Positions 1-7,459 of a DNA stretch of 64,000 bases are shown in pieces. The position numbers and the translations under genes are program-made. Positions within the stretch are counted from its first letter, which is position 1. Every line of letters starts with the position of its first letter. Under the pieces are notes generated by a model, which worked only from the letters and a program-made list of their open reading frames with translations, made no database searches and was not told the origin of the DNA. The DNA comes from Planctomycetota bacterium (GTDB taxonomy: Bacteria > Planctomycetota > UBA8108 > UBA1146): contig JAAZXB010000001.1 of assembly GCA_014240375.1 (NCBI GenBank), positions 240,110-304,109 of the forward strand, written 5' to 3'.

Positions 1-630
1 GTCTCCCGCGGCGAGGTCGAGGCGATGATCGACATGGCCAGGACCGATGGAACCCTCGCTCACCATGAGGAGATGCTCTACGGAAATATCCTGCGACTCG
101 ATGAGATTCTGGTCGGCGACATGATGACTCCGCGCACCGTGGTCTGGGACATGTGGCAAGCAGCCACCATCGGTGACCTTCTGGCAGAAAATAAGCGCAC
201 TCAGTTGCCAAGTCGGATCCCGATTCACGCCAAGACTCGCGACGAGGTGACCGGCTATGTCTTGCTCCGTGAGATCCTCACCGCCAGCATCGGTGGGTTG
301 GAGGATTCCACGCCACTCTCCCACTTCAGGAGGGACATCCGCTTCGTTCCCGAAGTGGCGACCTTGCGTCAGGCCCTGAGCGACCTGACCAGTGGCCATG
401 ACCCCATCGCCATGGTCGCAGATGAACACGGTGGAACCTGTGGCCTTCTCACCACCGAAGACCTGTTCGAGACAATTCTCGGTATCGAGGTGGTCGACGA
501 ACACGATCGAGTGGCAGATCTCAGAGATCTGGCCCAGGGGCTTCGCGAAAAGCGACTCACCAGACTGAAGGAGACACGGGCATTTCACACCTCGTCTGAT
601 GATGGTGACCCGAACCAAGGAAACGAGTAA
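1..630 (+). CDS. CNNM/CorC (hemolysin C)-type CBS-pair protein, 5' truncated
   Basis: The reading frame is open from the first base, so the gene begins upstream of the window and only the last 209 codons are present. The visible part starts with the conserved tail of the CNNM membrane domain (VSRGEVEAMID) and runs through EMLYGNILRLDE to VGDMMTPRTVV, the junction that precedes the CBS pair in CorC/HlyC and YfjD-type proteins. Two CBS motifs follow (about residues 45-110 and 115-170). The C-terminal CorC_HlyC transporter-associated domain found in many relatives is missing; the protein ends in a short charged tail. The family is linked to Mg2+/Co2+ efflux and sits in the inner membrane. Substrate is not deducible. 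The stop at 628-630 lies 32 bases before a tRNA gene. Confidence 0.85.
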   Translation, partial: VSRGEVEAMIDMARTDGTLAHHEEMLYGNILRLDEILVGDMMTPRTVVWDMWQAATIGDLLAENKRTQLPSRIPIHAKTRDEVTGYVLLREILTASIGGLEDSTPLSHFRRDIRFVPEVATLRQALSDLTSGHDPIAMVADEHGGTCGLLTTEDLFETILGIEVVDEHDRVADLRDLAQGLREKRLTRLKETRAFHTSSDDGDPNQGNE

Positions 631-662
631 CCTGAAGCGGCCTGGAGCAATCTCGCAACGTG

Positions 663-752
663 GGTGGGGTGGCAGAGTGGTCTAATGCACCGGTTTTGAA
701 AACCGGCAGGGTGTAACAGCCCTCGTGGGTTCGAATCCCACCCCCACCGCCA
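663..752 (+). tRNA. tRNA-Ser (anticodon UGA)
   Basis: A complete class II cloverleaf can be folded by eye. The acceptor stem pairs GGTGGGG (663-669) with CCCCACC (742-748), followed by discriminator G and an encoded CCA at 750-752. The anticodon stem CCGGT/ACCGG closes the loop TTTGAAA, giving anticodon TGA. The T stem GTGGG/CCCAC encloses TTCGAAT. A long variable arm lies between the anticodon and T stems, as expected for serine. It lies in a short gap between two plus-strand genes. Confidence 0.97.
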
Positions 753-784
753 ATGCGTGTTCCTCATGCCGGAAGGAAATGTCG

Positions 785-1375
785 ATGAAACTCCTCAATG
801 TCCTCGTCATCATGATTATAGCTCTGGTCATCTCATTCTTGTGGGCTGGATCCAAGCACCAGCAACAGATCGACAACATCGAAAAGCAGCAGGCAAATTT
901 CCAACTGGAGGACGAGCGACTCTCTGGCGAAGTGAACCGGATCGATGAAGAAGTCATCATCATCAAGACCGATCTTGCGGGAGTGCGGACCGGGGTGGAC
1001 AAGCTCGATGAACGGATCACCAGCACCACCAGCGAGTGGACCGGAAAACTCGATGCTCACTCGATCCGCTTCGATGCTCTCCAGTCAAAGCTGGAAGAGT
1101 TGGACAGTGCATTTTCCGGGTTCGATGGAATCACCAGTTCCGATCTGGAACAGATCAAGTCAACACTCTCCGCCGAACTGGAAGAGATCAAGTCAACACT
1201 CTCTGCCGAACTTCAAAAGAGCCAACAATCGCTGGATTCCGCCCACCAGAATCAACTGGAACTGGTCCGACGACAGCAGGAGACGGAACAAAGACTCCAA
1301 GATGTAACCACCCAGATGCAGGAGATTCTGCTGCGCCTGATCGAGCAAGACGGCACACCACCCGATCCCAGATGA
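785..1375 (+). CDS. Membrane-anchored coiled-coil protein of unknown function
   Basis: The predicted protein has 196 residues: a hydrophobic N-terminal segment (about residues 3-20, LLNVLVIMIIALVISFLW), then an almost entirely charged, heptad-rich helix with no cysteine. I chose the ATG at 785 because GGAAGG at 771-776 lies 8 bases upstream; the in-frame ATG at 779 is too close to it. The topology suggests a single-pass protein with a long periplasmic or cytoplasmic coiled coil. A perfect 11-residue motif (IKSTLSAEL core) is repeated back to back near residues 122-143. No family was recognised. It sits between tRNA-Ser and metH, with 90 bases before metH. Confidence 0.75.
   Translation: MKLLNVLVIMIIALVISFLWAGSKHQQQIDNIEKQQANFQLEDERLSGEVNRIDEEVIIIKTDLAGVRTGVDKLDERITSTTSEWTGKLDAHSIRFDALQSKLEELDSAFSGFDGITSSDLEQIKSTLSAELEEIKSTLSAELQKSQQSLDSAHQNQLELVRRQQETEQRLQDVTTQMQEILLRLIEQDGTPPDPR
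1148..1213 (+). repeat. 33-bp tandem duplication inside the coiled-coil gene
   Basis: Two adjacent 33-base units (1148-1180 and 1181-1213) encode E-Q/E-I-K-S-T-L-S-A-E-L twice. They differ at only a few positions. Eleven residues is a hendecad, so the duplication lengthens the coiled coil without breaking its register. Confidence 0.85.
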
Positions 1376-1465
1376 CTGCTCCTCTTCCTTCACGATTGGT
1401 ATCCCCGGCCCCTTCACAGCCCTATACTCGGGCACTCACTTACCCTTCCCGGAGGCCCTGAAAAG

Positions 1466-4400
1466 ATGTCTTTCGATCCAGCCAAGATCAGTAAGGAACA
1501 GGTCAGAGATCAGTTTCTCGCTCACCTACGGGAGAGGATTCTGGTGCTGGATGGAGCCACTGGCACCGCACTCCAGGAGCTGGACCTCACTGCAGAGGAT
1601 TTCGGTGGTGAGGATCTCCTCGGCTGTAACGAAAACCTGGTCCTCACTCGCCCGGAAGTGATCGGCTCGATTCATCGGCGGTACCTGGAAGCGGGAGCCG
1701 ATTGCATCGAGACCAACACCTTCGGAGCCACTCCCTTGGTCCTCGACGAGTACCAACTCGGAGAAAAAACTGAGGAAATCAACATCCTTGGGAGCCAGAT
1801 CGCTCGTGCTGAAGCGCAACGATTCGCCACCCCGGAGAAACCTCGTTGGGTCATCGGTTCGATGGGTCCGACCACCAAGACCCTTTCCGTTACCGGCGGG
1901 ATCACCTTCGATGAATTGAAAGAACATTTCCGCGTTCAGGCTCGAGGATTATTGAGAGGCGGATGTGATGTATTGCTGCTGGAAACAGTGCAAGACACTC
2001 TCAACCTGAAAGCCGCTCAGTTCGGAATCGCAGCCGCATCGGATGACGTCGGATTCTCCAGACCTGTGGCGATCTCCTGCACCATCGAACCGATGGGTAC
2101 GATGCTGGCCGGCCAGGCGATCGATGCCTTTTACACCAGCGTCGAACACTTCGAGCCGCTCTTCATCGGAATGAACTGTGCCACCGGTCCTCGCTTCATG
2201 ACCGACCACCTGAGAACTCTCGCAGCGATCTCCGCATTCCCGGTGTCGGTTTACCCCAATGCCGGACTTCCCGATTCGGACGGGCTGTACGAGGAAACTC
2301 CCGAGATCCTGGCCGACCATGTCCAGCCGTTCCTCGATCAGGGTTGGATCAACATTCTCGGCGGATGTTGCGGAACCACTCCAGACCACATCCGCTCGAT
2401 GGCGCAAAGCGCCTGCGCAGCCACACCTCGCCGATGGGAGAAAACTTCCCAGGCGATGATTTCCGGCATTGAAGTGGTCGAGGTCAATGAAGACACCACT
2501 CCGCTGGTGGTCGGAGAAAGAACCAATGTCATCGGCAGCCGACGATTCAAGAAGATGATCGGTCGAGAAGAATTCGAGAAGGCAGCGGAAATCGGGAGAC
2601 GTCAGGACAAGGGGGGCGCACACATCATCGATGTTTGCATGGCTGATCCTGACAGAGAAGAACTAGATGACATGATGCAGTTCTTACCGATGCTGAATCG
2701 GATGACCAAGGCTCCCCTGATGATCGACTCCACCGATGCCGATGTCATCGAAGAATCCCTCAAATTATGCCAGGGGAAATCGATCATCAACTCGATCAAC
2801 CTGGAAGACGGAGAAGACCGCTTCGAAGCAGTGGTTCCGCTGGCTAAAAGTTATGGAACGGCGCTCGTGGTCGGCTGCATCGATGAGGACCCCGAAGATG
2901 GAATGGCCGTCACTGTCGCAAGGAAATTGGAGATCGCTGAACGATCTCACGATTTATTGACCAAGAAGTACGGAATACCGGAGTCCAACATCATCTTTGA
3001 CCCCCTGGTGTTCCCAGTGGGCACGGGCGATGCGAAGTACAGTTCATCGGCGAGTTCTACCATCGACGGCGTCCGTGCAATCCAGGAGCGCTTCCCGCAG
3101 TGCAGTACCGTGCTTGGAATCAGTAATGTTTCCTTCGGATTACCACCTGCGGGTCGTGAAGTCCTGAACTCCGTGTTTTTGTATCATTGCGTTCAAGCCG
3201 GCCTATCGATGGCGATCGTCAACTCGGAACGAATGGATCGCTACGCCAGTATCCCTGAGGAGGAACGCACTCTGTGCGAAAACCTCATCTGGCAACGCTC
3301 CGCCGATCCCATCGCAGAGTTCACGGAACACTTTCGCGGCCGAAAAGTCGCCACTGAGGGGCAGTCGCCTCTCCTCGACCTGCCGATTCCAGAACGACTC
3401 GCACGAAATATCATCGAAGGAACCAAGGAAGGACTCGATGACGCACTCCAGGTCGCACTGGAGATGTACGATGCTCCGCTGGCCATCATCAACGGCCCCT
3501 TGATGAACGGAATGGCAGAAGTTGGCCGGCTCTTCAACAACAATGAACTGATCGTTGCTGAGGTCTTGCAGAGTGCTGAGTCGATGAAGGCTGCCGTCGC
3601 ATTCCTCGAACCACACATGGAATCATCGGATTCCATCTCCAGGGGAAAAGTGATGCTGGCGACCGTCAAGGGTGACGTTCATGACATCGGAAAGAATCTG
3701 GTACAGATCATCCTTTCCAACAATGGCTTCGATGTCATCGACCTCGGAATCAAGGTTCCTCCGGCTCAGCTCATCGATGCCGTTCAGGAACATCAACCTG
3801 ACATCATCGGACTCTCTGGATTGCTGGTCAAATCTGCTCATCAAATGGTAGTCACCGCAGAAGATCTGCACTCCTCCGGAATCGATTTGCCCATTCTGGT
3901 CGGAGGAGCGGCACTTTCCGAGAAGTTCACCGCGCTGAAGATACAGAAGAAGATCGACTCCCCCGTGATCTACGCTCGGGATGCCATGGATGGATTACGC
4001 ATCGTCAGCGAGATCATCAATGAGAGCAAACGAGATGCCTTCTTCGCCGAGGTCAAACGAAGCCAGAATCGTATTCTCAGCGGAGGATCCCCCGCGACGA
4101 GCACGGCAGTAGCCCAGATCACTCTCCCCGACCGATCCCCTGCGATCGCCATCCTCGAAGAAGTCCCTGCGATCCTTGACCACGAACTGCACATCCGATC
4201 GCAGATCGATCCGCGTGAGATTTTCCCGTTGATCAATCCACAGATGCTATACGGCAGACATATGGGCTTACGGGGAAACTTTACCAAGAAGATCGAAGCC
4301 GGAGACGACAAGGCCCAGAGTCTTCAGCGATTGATGGAAGAGTTGCTGGAAGAGACGATTCAACGGGAACTTCTGATGCCCAAGGCGATGTGGAAGTGTT

Positions 4401-4981
4401 TCCCGGCGAGTGCCACGGCCACGGATATCACCATTCACGATCCAATTTCACTGGAGCCCGCCGAGAAGATCACCTTCCCTCGCCAGGTCAAAGTTCCTCA
4501 TCAGTCGATCTGTGATTACATCTTGCCGCTTTCCGATGATGGAACTCCGCAAGATCATCTCACGATGCTGGTGACCACTGCAGGTTCAAAGGTACGGGAA
4601 CAATCCCGTGCATGGATGAACTCCGGAGAGTACTTGAAGTCTCACGCGGTGCAGGCTCTTGCCGTTGAAATGGCCGAAGGTCTGGCAGAATTTGTTCACC
4701 GAGAGATCCGGGCCGGCTGGGGCTTCCCGGATCCCGCTGGAATTACAAATCTCGATCTGTACAGGGCGCGCTACCGTGGAAAGCGCTTCTCTTTCGGGTA
4801 TCCCGCCTGTCCCGACCTCTCCTGCCAGGAAGTGATCTGGAGATTGCTCCAACCTCAGGAGCACCTGGGTGTGGAGTTGACTGAAGGATTCATGATGGAT
4901 CCTGAAGCAAGTGTCTCGGCGCTCGCCTTCCATCACCCGGACGCCACATACTTCGGCGTCGGGGGCAGAGAAGAAGCGTAG
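1466..4981 (+). CDS. metH: Cobalamin-dependent methionine synthase MetH
   Basis: The 1171-residue protein has the full MetH architecture. It transfers a methyl group from 5-methyltetrahydrofolate to homocysteine through methylcobalamin. Homocysteine/zinc domain: residues 20-320, with zinc cysteines C238 (GMNCATGP) and C301-C302 (GGCCGTTP). Pterin-binding barrel: about 347-620 (VVGERTNVIGSRRFKK). B12 cap: about 640-720. Cobalamin domain with the axial histidine in GDVHDIGKN (H739). C-terminal reactivation domain with the SAM-binding RFSFGYPACPDLS. GGAGG at 1451-1455 supports the ATG. No cobalamin or SAM riboswitch fits in the 90-base leader. A 6-bp hairpin (4973-4988) overlaps the stop codon but has no U-tract. 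A BtuCDF-type importer at 36-38 kb could supply the cofactor; that link is inference. Confidence 0.98.
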   Translation: MSFDPAKISKEQVRDQFLAHLRERILVLDGATGTALQELDLTAEDFGGEDLLGCNENLVLTRPEVIGSIHRRYLEAGADCIETNTFGATPLVLDEYQLGEKTEEINILGSQIARAEAQRFATPEKPRWVIGSMGPTTKTLSVTGGITFDELKEHFRVQARGLLRGGCDVLLLETVQDTLNLKAAQFGIAAASDDVGFSRPVAISCTIEPMGTMLAGQAIDAFYTSVEHFEPLFIGMNCATGPRFMTDHLRTLAAISAFPVSVYPNAGLPDSDGLYEETPEILADHVQPFLDQGWINILGGCCGTTPDHIRSMAQSACAATPRRWEKTSQAMISGIEVVEVNEDTTPLVVGERTNVIGSRRFKKMIGREEFEKAAEIGRRQDKGGAHIIDVCMADPDREELDDMMQFLPMLNRMTKAPLMIDSTDADVIEESLKLCQGKSIINSINLEDGEDRFEAVVPLAKSYGTALVVGCIDEDPEDGMAVTVARKLEIAERSHDLLTKKYGIPESNIIFDPLVFPVGTGDAKYSSSASSTIDGVRAIQERFPQCSTVLGISNVSFGLPPAGREVLNSVFLYHCVQAGLSMAIVNSERMDRYASIPEEERTLCENLIWQRSADPIAEFTEHFRGRKVATEGQSPLLDLPIPERLARNIIEGTKEGLDDALQVALEMYDAPLAIINGPLMNGMAEVGRLFNNNELIVAEVLQSAESMKAAVAFLEPHMESSDSISRGKVMLATVKGDVHDIGKNLVQIILSNNGFDVIDLGIKVPPAQLIDAVQEHQPDIIGLSGLLVKSAHQMVVTAEDLHSSGIDLPILVGGAALSEKFTALKIQKKIDSPVIYARDAMDGLRIVSEIINESKRDAFFAEVKRSQNRILSGGSPATSTAVAQITLPDRSPAIAILEEVPAILDHELHIRSQIDPREIFPLINPQMLYGRHMGLRGNFTKKIEAGDDKAQSLQRLMEELLEETIQRELLMPKAMWKCFPASATATDITIHDPISLEPAEKITFPRQVKVPHQSICDYILPLSDDGTPQDHLTMLVTTAGSKVREQSRAWMNSGEYLKSHAVQALAVEMAEGLAEFVHREIRAGWGFPDPAGITNLDLYRARYRGKRFSFGYPACPDLSCQEVIWRLLQPQEHLGVELTEGFMMDPEASVSALAFHHPDATYFGVGGREEA

Positions 4982-4988
4982 CCGCTTC

Positions 4989-5156
4989 GTTGATTCAGCA
5001 CAGTTGATTCAGCACAGTTGATTCAGCACAGTTGATTCAGCACAGTTGATTCAGCACAGTTGATTCAGCACAGTTGATTCAGCACAGTCGATTCAGCACA
5101 GTCGATTCAGCACAGTCGATTCAGCACAGTCGATTCAGTCCGGCCGAATCAGTCCC
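4989..5156. repeat. 14-bp tandem repeat array, 12 units
   Basis: Ten exact-length units run head to tail from 4989 to 5128. Units 1-7 are GTTGATTCAGCACA and units 8-10 are GTCGATTCAGCACA, a single T-to-C change fixed in a block. Two decayed units follow (5129-5142, 5143-5156). Units 1-7 contain TGATTCA, which matches the palindrome TGANTCA. The array fills nearly all of the space between the convergent metH and acyltransferase genes. The acyltransferase stop codon (5149-5151) lies inside the last decayed unit. Fourteen is not a multiple of three, so the array is not a coding repeat. Function unknown. Confidence 0.97.
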
Positions 5157-5793
5157 ATGCCGGCCGCTTGCAATGATCTCCCAAGCTTTCAATCTCTCGC
5201 TTCAGTTTTTCGACGAATTCCGTACGGTCTCCACTCCATGTCATCGGCTGCCCCACCACCGCATCGACGAAGAAGGGCACGAAGATAGCTTCCCCGCGCG
5301 GCAGTGCTTTCCCACACCCATGCAAGAAGAGTGGATAAACCGGGACCTCTGGATGTCTCTGTGCGAGGTGAGCCACTCCTGTTTTGAACTCATCCATCAT
5401 TTCGGCCTCTCCCCGGCTGCCTTCAGGAAAAATGATGAGAATGTCGCCCGCTTCAAGCGCCTCACTACAAGAGGATAGAGGATCTCCCTCGCTGTGGCGC
5501 ACCTTTCGGTGCACAGGAATGATCCCGATGATCTTCAGTGAGAACCAAGCGATCCACTTGTTCCGGAGGAAGTAGTCCGCTGCTGCCACAGGACGAACCT
5601 TGTTCATCAGCTGCAGTGGAAAGAGGGACTGCAAGATGAAGGAATCGAGATGGCTGTTGTGATTGGCAGCAATGATGGCTGGACCGCGATCGGGAATCCT
5701 CTCCCGAAACCGAACATTCAGACCGATCAAGATCAACACCAGTGGCCGGACAAACAAGCACTGGAACATCACCTTCAGCAGTGAACTCATCAT
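5149..5793 (-). CDS. plsC: 1-acyl-glycerol-3-phosphate acyltransferase (PlsC-type)
   Basis: The 214-residue protein carries the PlsC motifs in order: NHNSHLDSF (the HX4D catalytic motif), GIIPVHR, FPEGSRG and a late VPVYPLFLHG. Such enzymes acylate lysophosphatidic acid at the inner membrane to give phosphatidic acid. The ATG at 5793 is one base after the cdsA stop codon and has no Shine-Dalgarno of its own, so translation is probably coupled. An open frame extends upstream into cdsA but adds only out-of-frame residues. The last two codons and the stop lie in decayed units of the 14-bp array. As third gene after a CDP-alcohol phosphotransferase and cdsA it fits a phospholipid operon; the exact acyl acceptor is not provable here. 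Confidence 0.88.
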   Translation of the reverse strand: MMSSLLKVMFQCLFVRPLVLILIGLNVRFRERIPDRGPAIIAANHNSHLDSFILQSLFPLQLMNKVRPVAAADYFLRNKWIAWFSLKIIGIIPVHRKVRHSEGDPLSSCSEALEAGDILIIFPEGSRGEAEMMDEFKTGVAHLAQRHPEVPVYPLFLHGCGKALPRGEAIFVPFFVDAVVGQPMTWSGDRTEFVEKLKREIESLGDHCKRPAWD

Positions 5794-5794
5794 C

Positions 5795-6739
5795 TTAATA
5801 GTACAGCCAGAAACTGAAGTGGAAAAAGATCGGTGCAGTGTAGATGAGACTGTCGACACGATCGAGAACTCCGCCATGCCCCGGCAAAGTGCCGCCTGTG
5901 TCCTTGATGTTGAGGTCTCTCTTGATGGCCGACATCACCACATCCCCGATGAAGCCCGCCGTACCGACCAACCCCCCCGCGATCAGTGCTTGTTGGGTGG
6001 TGAATGGTGAAAGGTACGGGCCAATCCAATAGGACAGTGCCACCGTGGTCGCCAACCCTCCGATGAAACCCTCCCAGGTCTTGTTGGGGCTGACCTTGGG
6101 AATGATCTTGGTCCGACCAAAAGTCTTTCCCCAGAAATACTGCGCGATGTCATTTCCTTCGGTGAGGATCAACAGCATCACCGTCAGACCCGGCCCACCC
6201 GCAATTCCCACATGCTCCACATCCAGGGTTCCGAGATAGGCGATGTGGCCGATGCAAAACACACATGTCATCAGGCCCCACTGGGTGGTACTCGCAGCCC
6301 TCAAGAATCCTTGGTTGGCTCCGATGAACACCATTCTCATCGGCAAGAGTAGGAACAGATAAACTGGAATGAAGATGATAAACATGTCGTACCATCGATC
6401 ATGAATCCAGTAGTACTGGATGGGTATCGCAAGGTATGCCCAGAAGAGTACGCGCCGATCTGCACGGCGCGTGGGTATCATCGAATAGAACTCCTTGAGA
6501 CCCAGAAAGCTGACCAGTGCGAAGAACATGATGGAATATGGTTCTTGAAGAACCAGTGCGACCGTCACCATGGAGACGATGATCCACCACGAAAATAATC
6601 TCGGCGGAAGATCCCCAAGATCCTTTTCAGGCTTCAGCCAACCGATCAGTTTCACGATGAAGGTGGAAAGGATCAGCACCGAAAAGATGGCCCCGAGGGA
6701 GTACTCTACCGCTGATGAGAGGTTACTGAACCAGTTCAC
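5795..6739 (-). CDS. cdsA: Phosphatidate cytidylyltransferase (CDP-diglyceride synthase)
   Basis: The 314-residue polytopic membrane protein makes CDP-diacylglycerol from phosphatidate and CTP. The C-terminal CdsA signature is complete: SAIKRDLNIKDTGGTLPGHGG followed by LDRVDSL. Upstream is the conserved VSPNKTWEGFIGG. About eight hydrophobic segments are visible. I place the start at the GTG at 6739, which overlaps the upstream TGA as GTGA; a longer in-frame start would overlap the preceding gene by about 120 bases. The neighbouring YnbA-like gene makes this more like the YnbB branch of the family than a stand-alone housekeeping CdsA, but the reaction should be the same. Confidence 0.92.
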   Translation of the reverse strand: MNWFSNLSSAVEYSLGAIFSVLILSTFIVKLIGWLKPEKDLGDLPPRLFSWWIIVSMVTVALVLQEPYSIMFFALVSFLGLKEFYSMIPTRRADRRVLFWAYLAIPIQYYWIHDRWYDMFIIFIPVYLFLLLPMRMVFIGANQGFLRAASTTQWGLMTCVFCIGHIAYLGTLDVEHVGIAGGPGLTVMLLILTEGNDIAQYFWGKTFGRTKIIPKVSPNKTWEGFIGGLATTVALSYWIGPYLSPFTTQQALIAGGLVGTAGFIGDVVMSAIKRDLNIKDTGGTLPGHGGVLDRVDSLIYTAPIFFHFSFWLYY

Positions 6740-7383
6740 TGGCACTCCTGAAGCGCTTTTCTCGACCGATTCCAGATGGTCAGCACACCCAATCCGATCA
6801 GCACCCCAAGAATCGTATCGAGCCAGTTGGAAACATCGTATCCGAGCCCGATGACCCCGCAAAGGAGGCCCACCACGAGCGCTCGATCACTTTTCCCCAT
6901 TGGCCCATCGTATCGTCGGCTCACCCCGATCTGGACTGCAATGACTCCGGCCATCTCTGCAATGATTCCGACGATCACCATTGCCACGACCAGTACAGCG
7001 TTGAATCCTTCGACGTATGCCAGGGGCAGATAGAGAGCGGCATCCGAGATGACGTCTCCCAGCTCATTGAGCACTGCTCCGAGACTCGACTTCATGTCGT
7101 GCTCTCTGGCCAGCATTCCATCGATGGCGTTGAGCGCCATCCTGAGCAACAGGACCACCGGGATTGCCAGCAGCAGACAAGGGCTCGAAGTCGAGTCTGA
7201 ATTCTCTGCCGACAGAAATGGTAAAGGGCGATGATCATCGAGAATCCAGATTCCCGTGGCGATCGACAGCAACATCGCTGCAACGGTGACCTGATTGGCG
7301 GTCACTCCGATGCGAGCCAACATCTTCACAATCGGTCTGAGCAGATTTTGAAATACCGGTTTGACGTCATAGACGCTGACCAA
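6736..7383 (-). CDS. CDP-alcohol phosphatidyltransferase family protein, YnbA-like
   Basis: The 215-residue membrane protein contains the CDP-OH-P core NAIDGMLAR, eight residues, GAVLNELGDVISD. The usual motif has four aspartates (DxxDGxxAR...GxxxDxxxD). Here the first and third are Asn and only the second and fourth are Asp. The opening YDVKPVFQNLLRP and VTANQVT resemble E. coli YnbA as I remember it. The start is a TTG at 7383 with GGAGG four bases upstream; no better start exists before the conserved YDVKP. It begins a three-gene coupled operon with cdsA and an acyltransferase, matching the order of the E. coli ynbAB pair. The head-group alcohol it transfers is unknown. Confidence 0.85.
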   Translation of the reverse strand: MVSVYDVKPVFQNLLRPIVKMLARIGVTANQVTVAAMLLSIATGIWILDDHRPLPFLSAENSDSTSSPCLLLAIPVVLLLRMALNAIDGMLAREHDMKSSLGAVLNELGDVISDAALYLPLAYVEGFNAVLVVAMVIVGIIAEMAGVIAVQIGVSRRYDGPMGKSDRALVVGLLCGVIGLGYDVSNWLDTILGVLIGLGVLTIWNRSRKALQECQ

Positions 7384-7459
7384 AAATCCTCCAGATCGAT
7401 CGAAGCATTGCTTCCTCGGGTGAAAGTCTAATCACCCAGGGAAATCTGATCAATTGAAT

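Noticed and set aside
1376-1465. Riboswitch (SAM or cobalamin) before metH
   Set aside because: Only 90 bases are available and no conserved box or paired core was seen. A TATACT at 1429-1434 has no properly spaced -35.
4989-5156. CRISPR array
   Set aside because: Units are 14 bases with no spacers and there are no cas genes. It is a simple tandem repeat.
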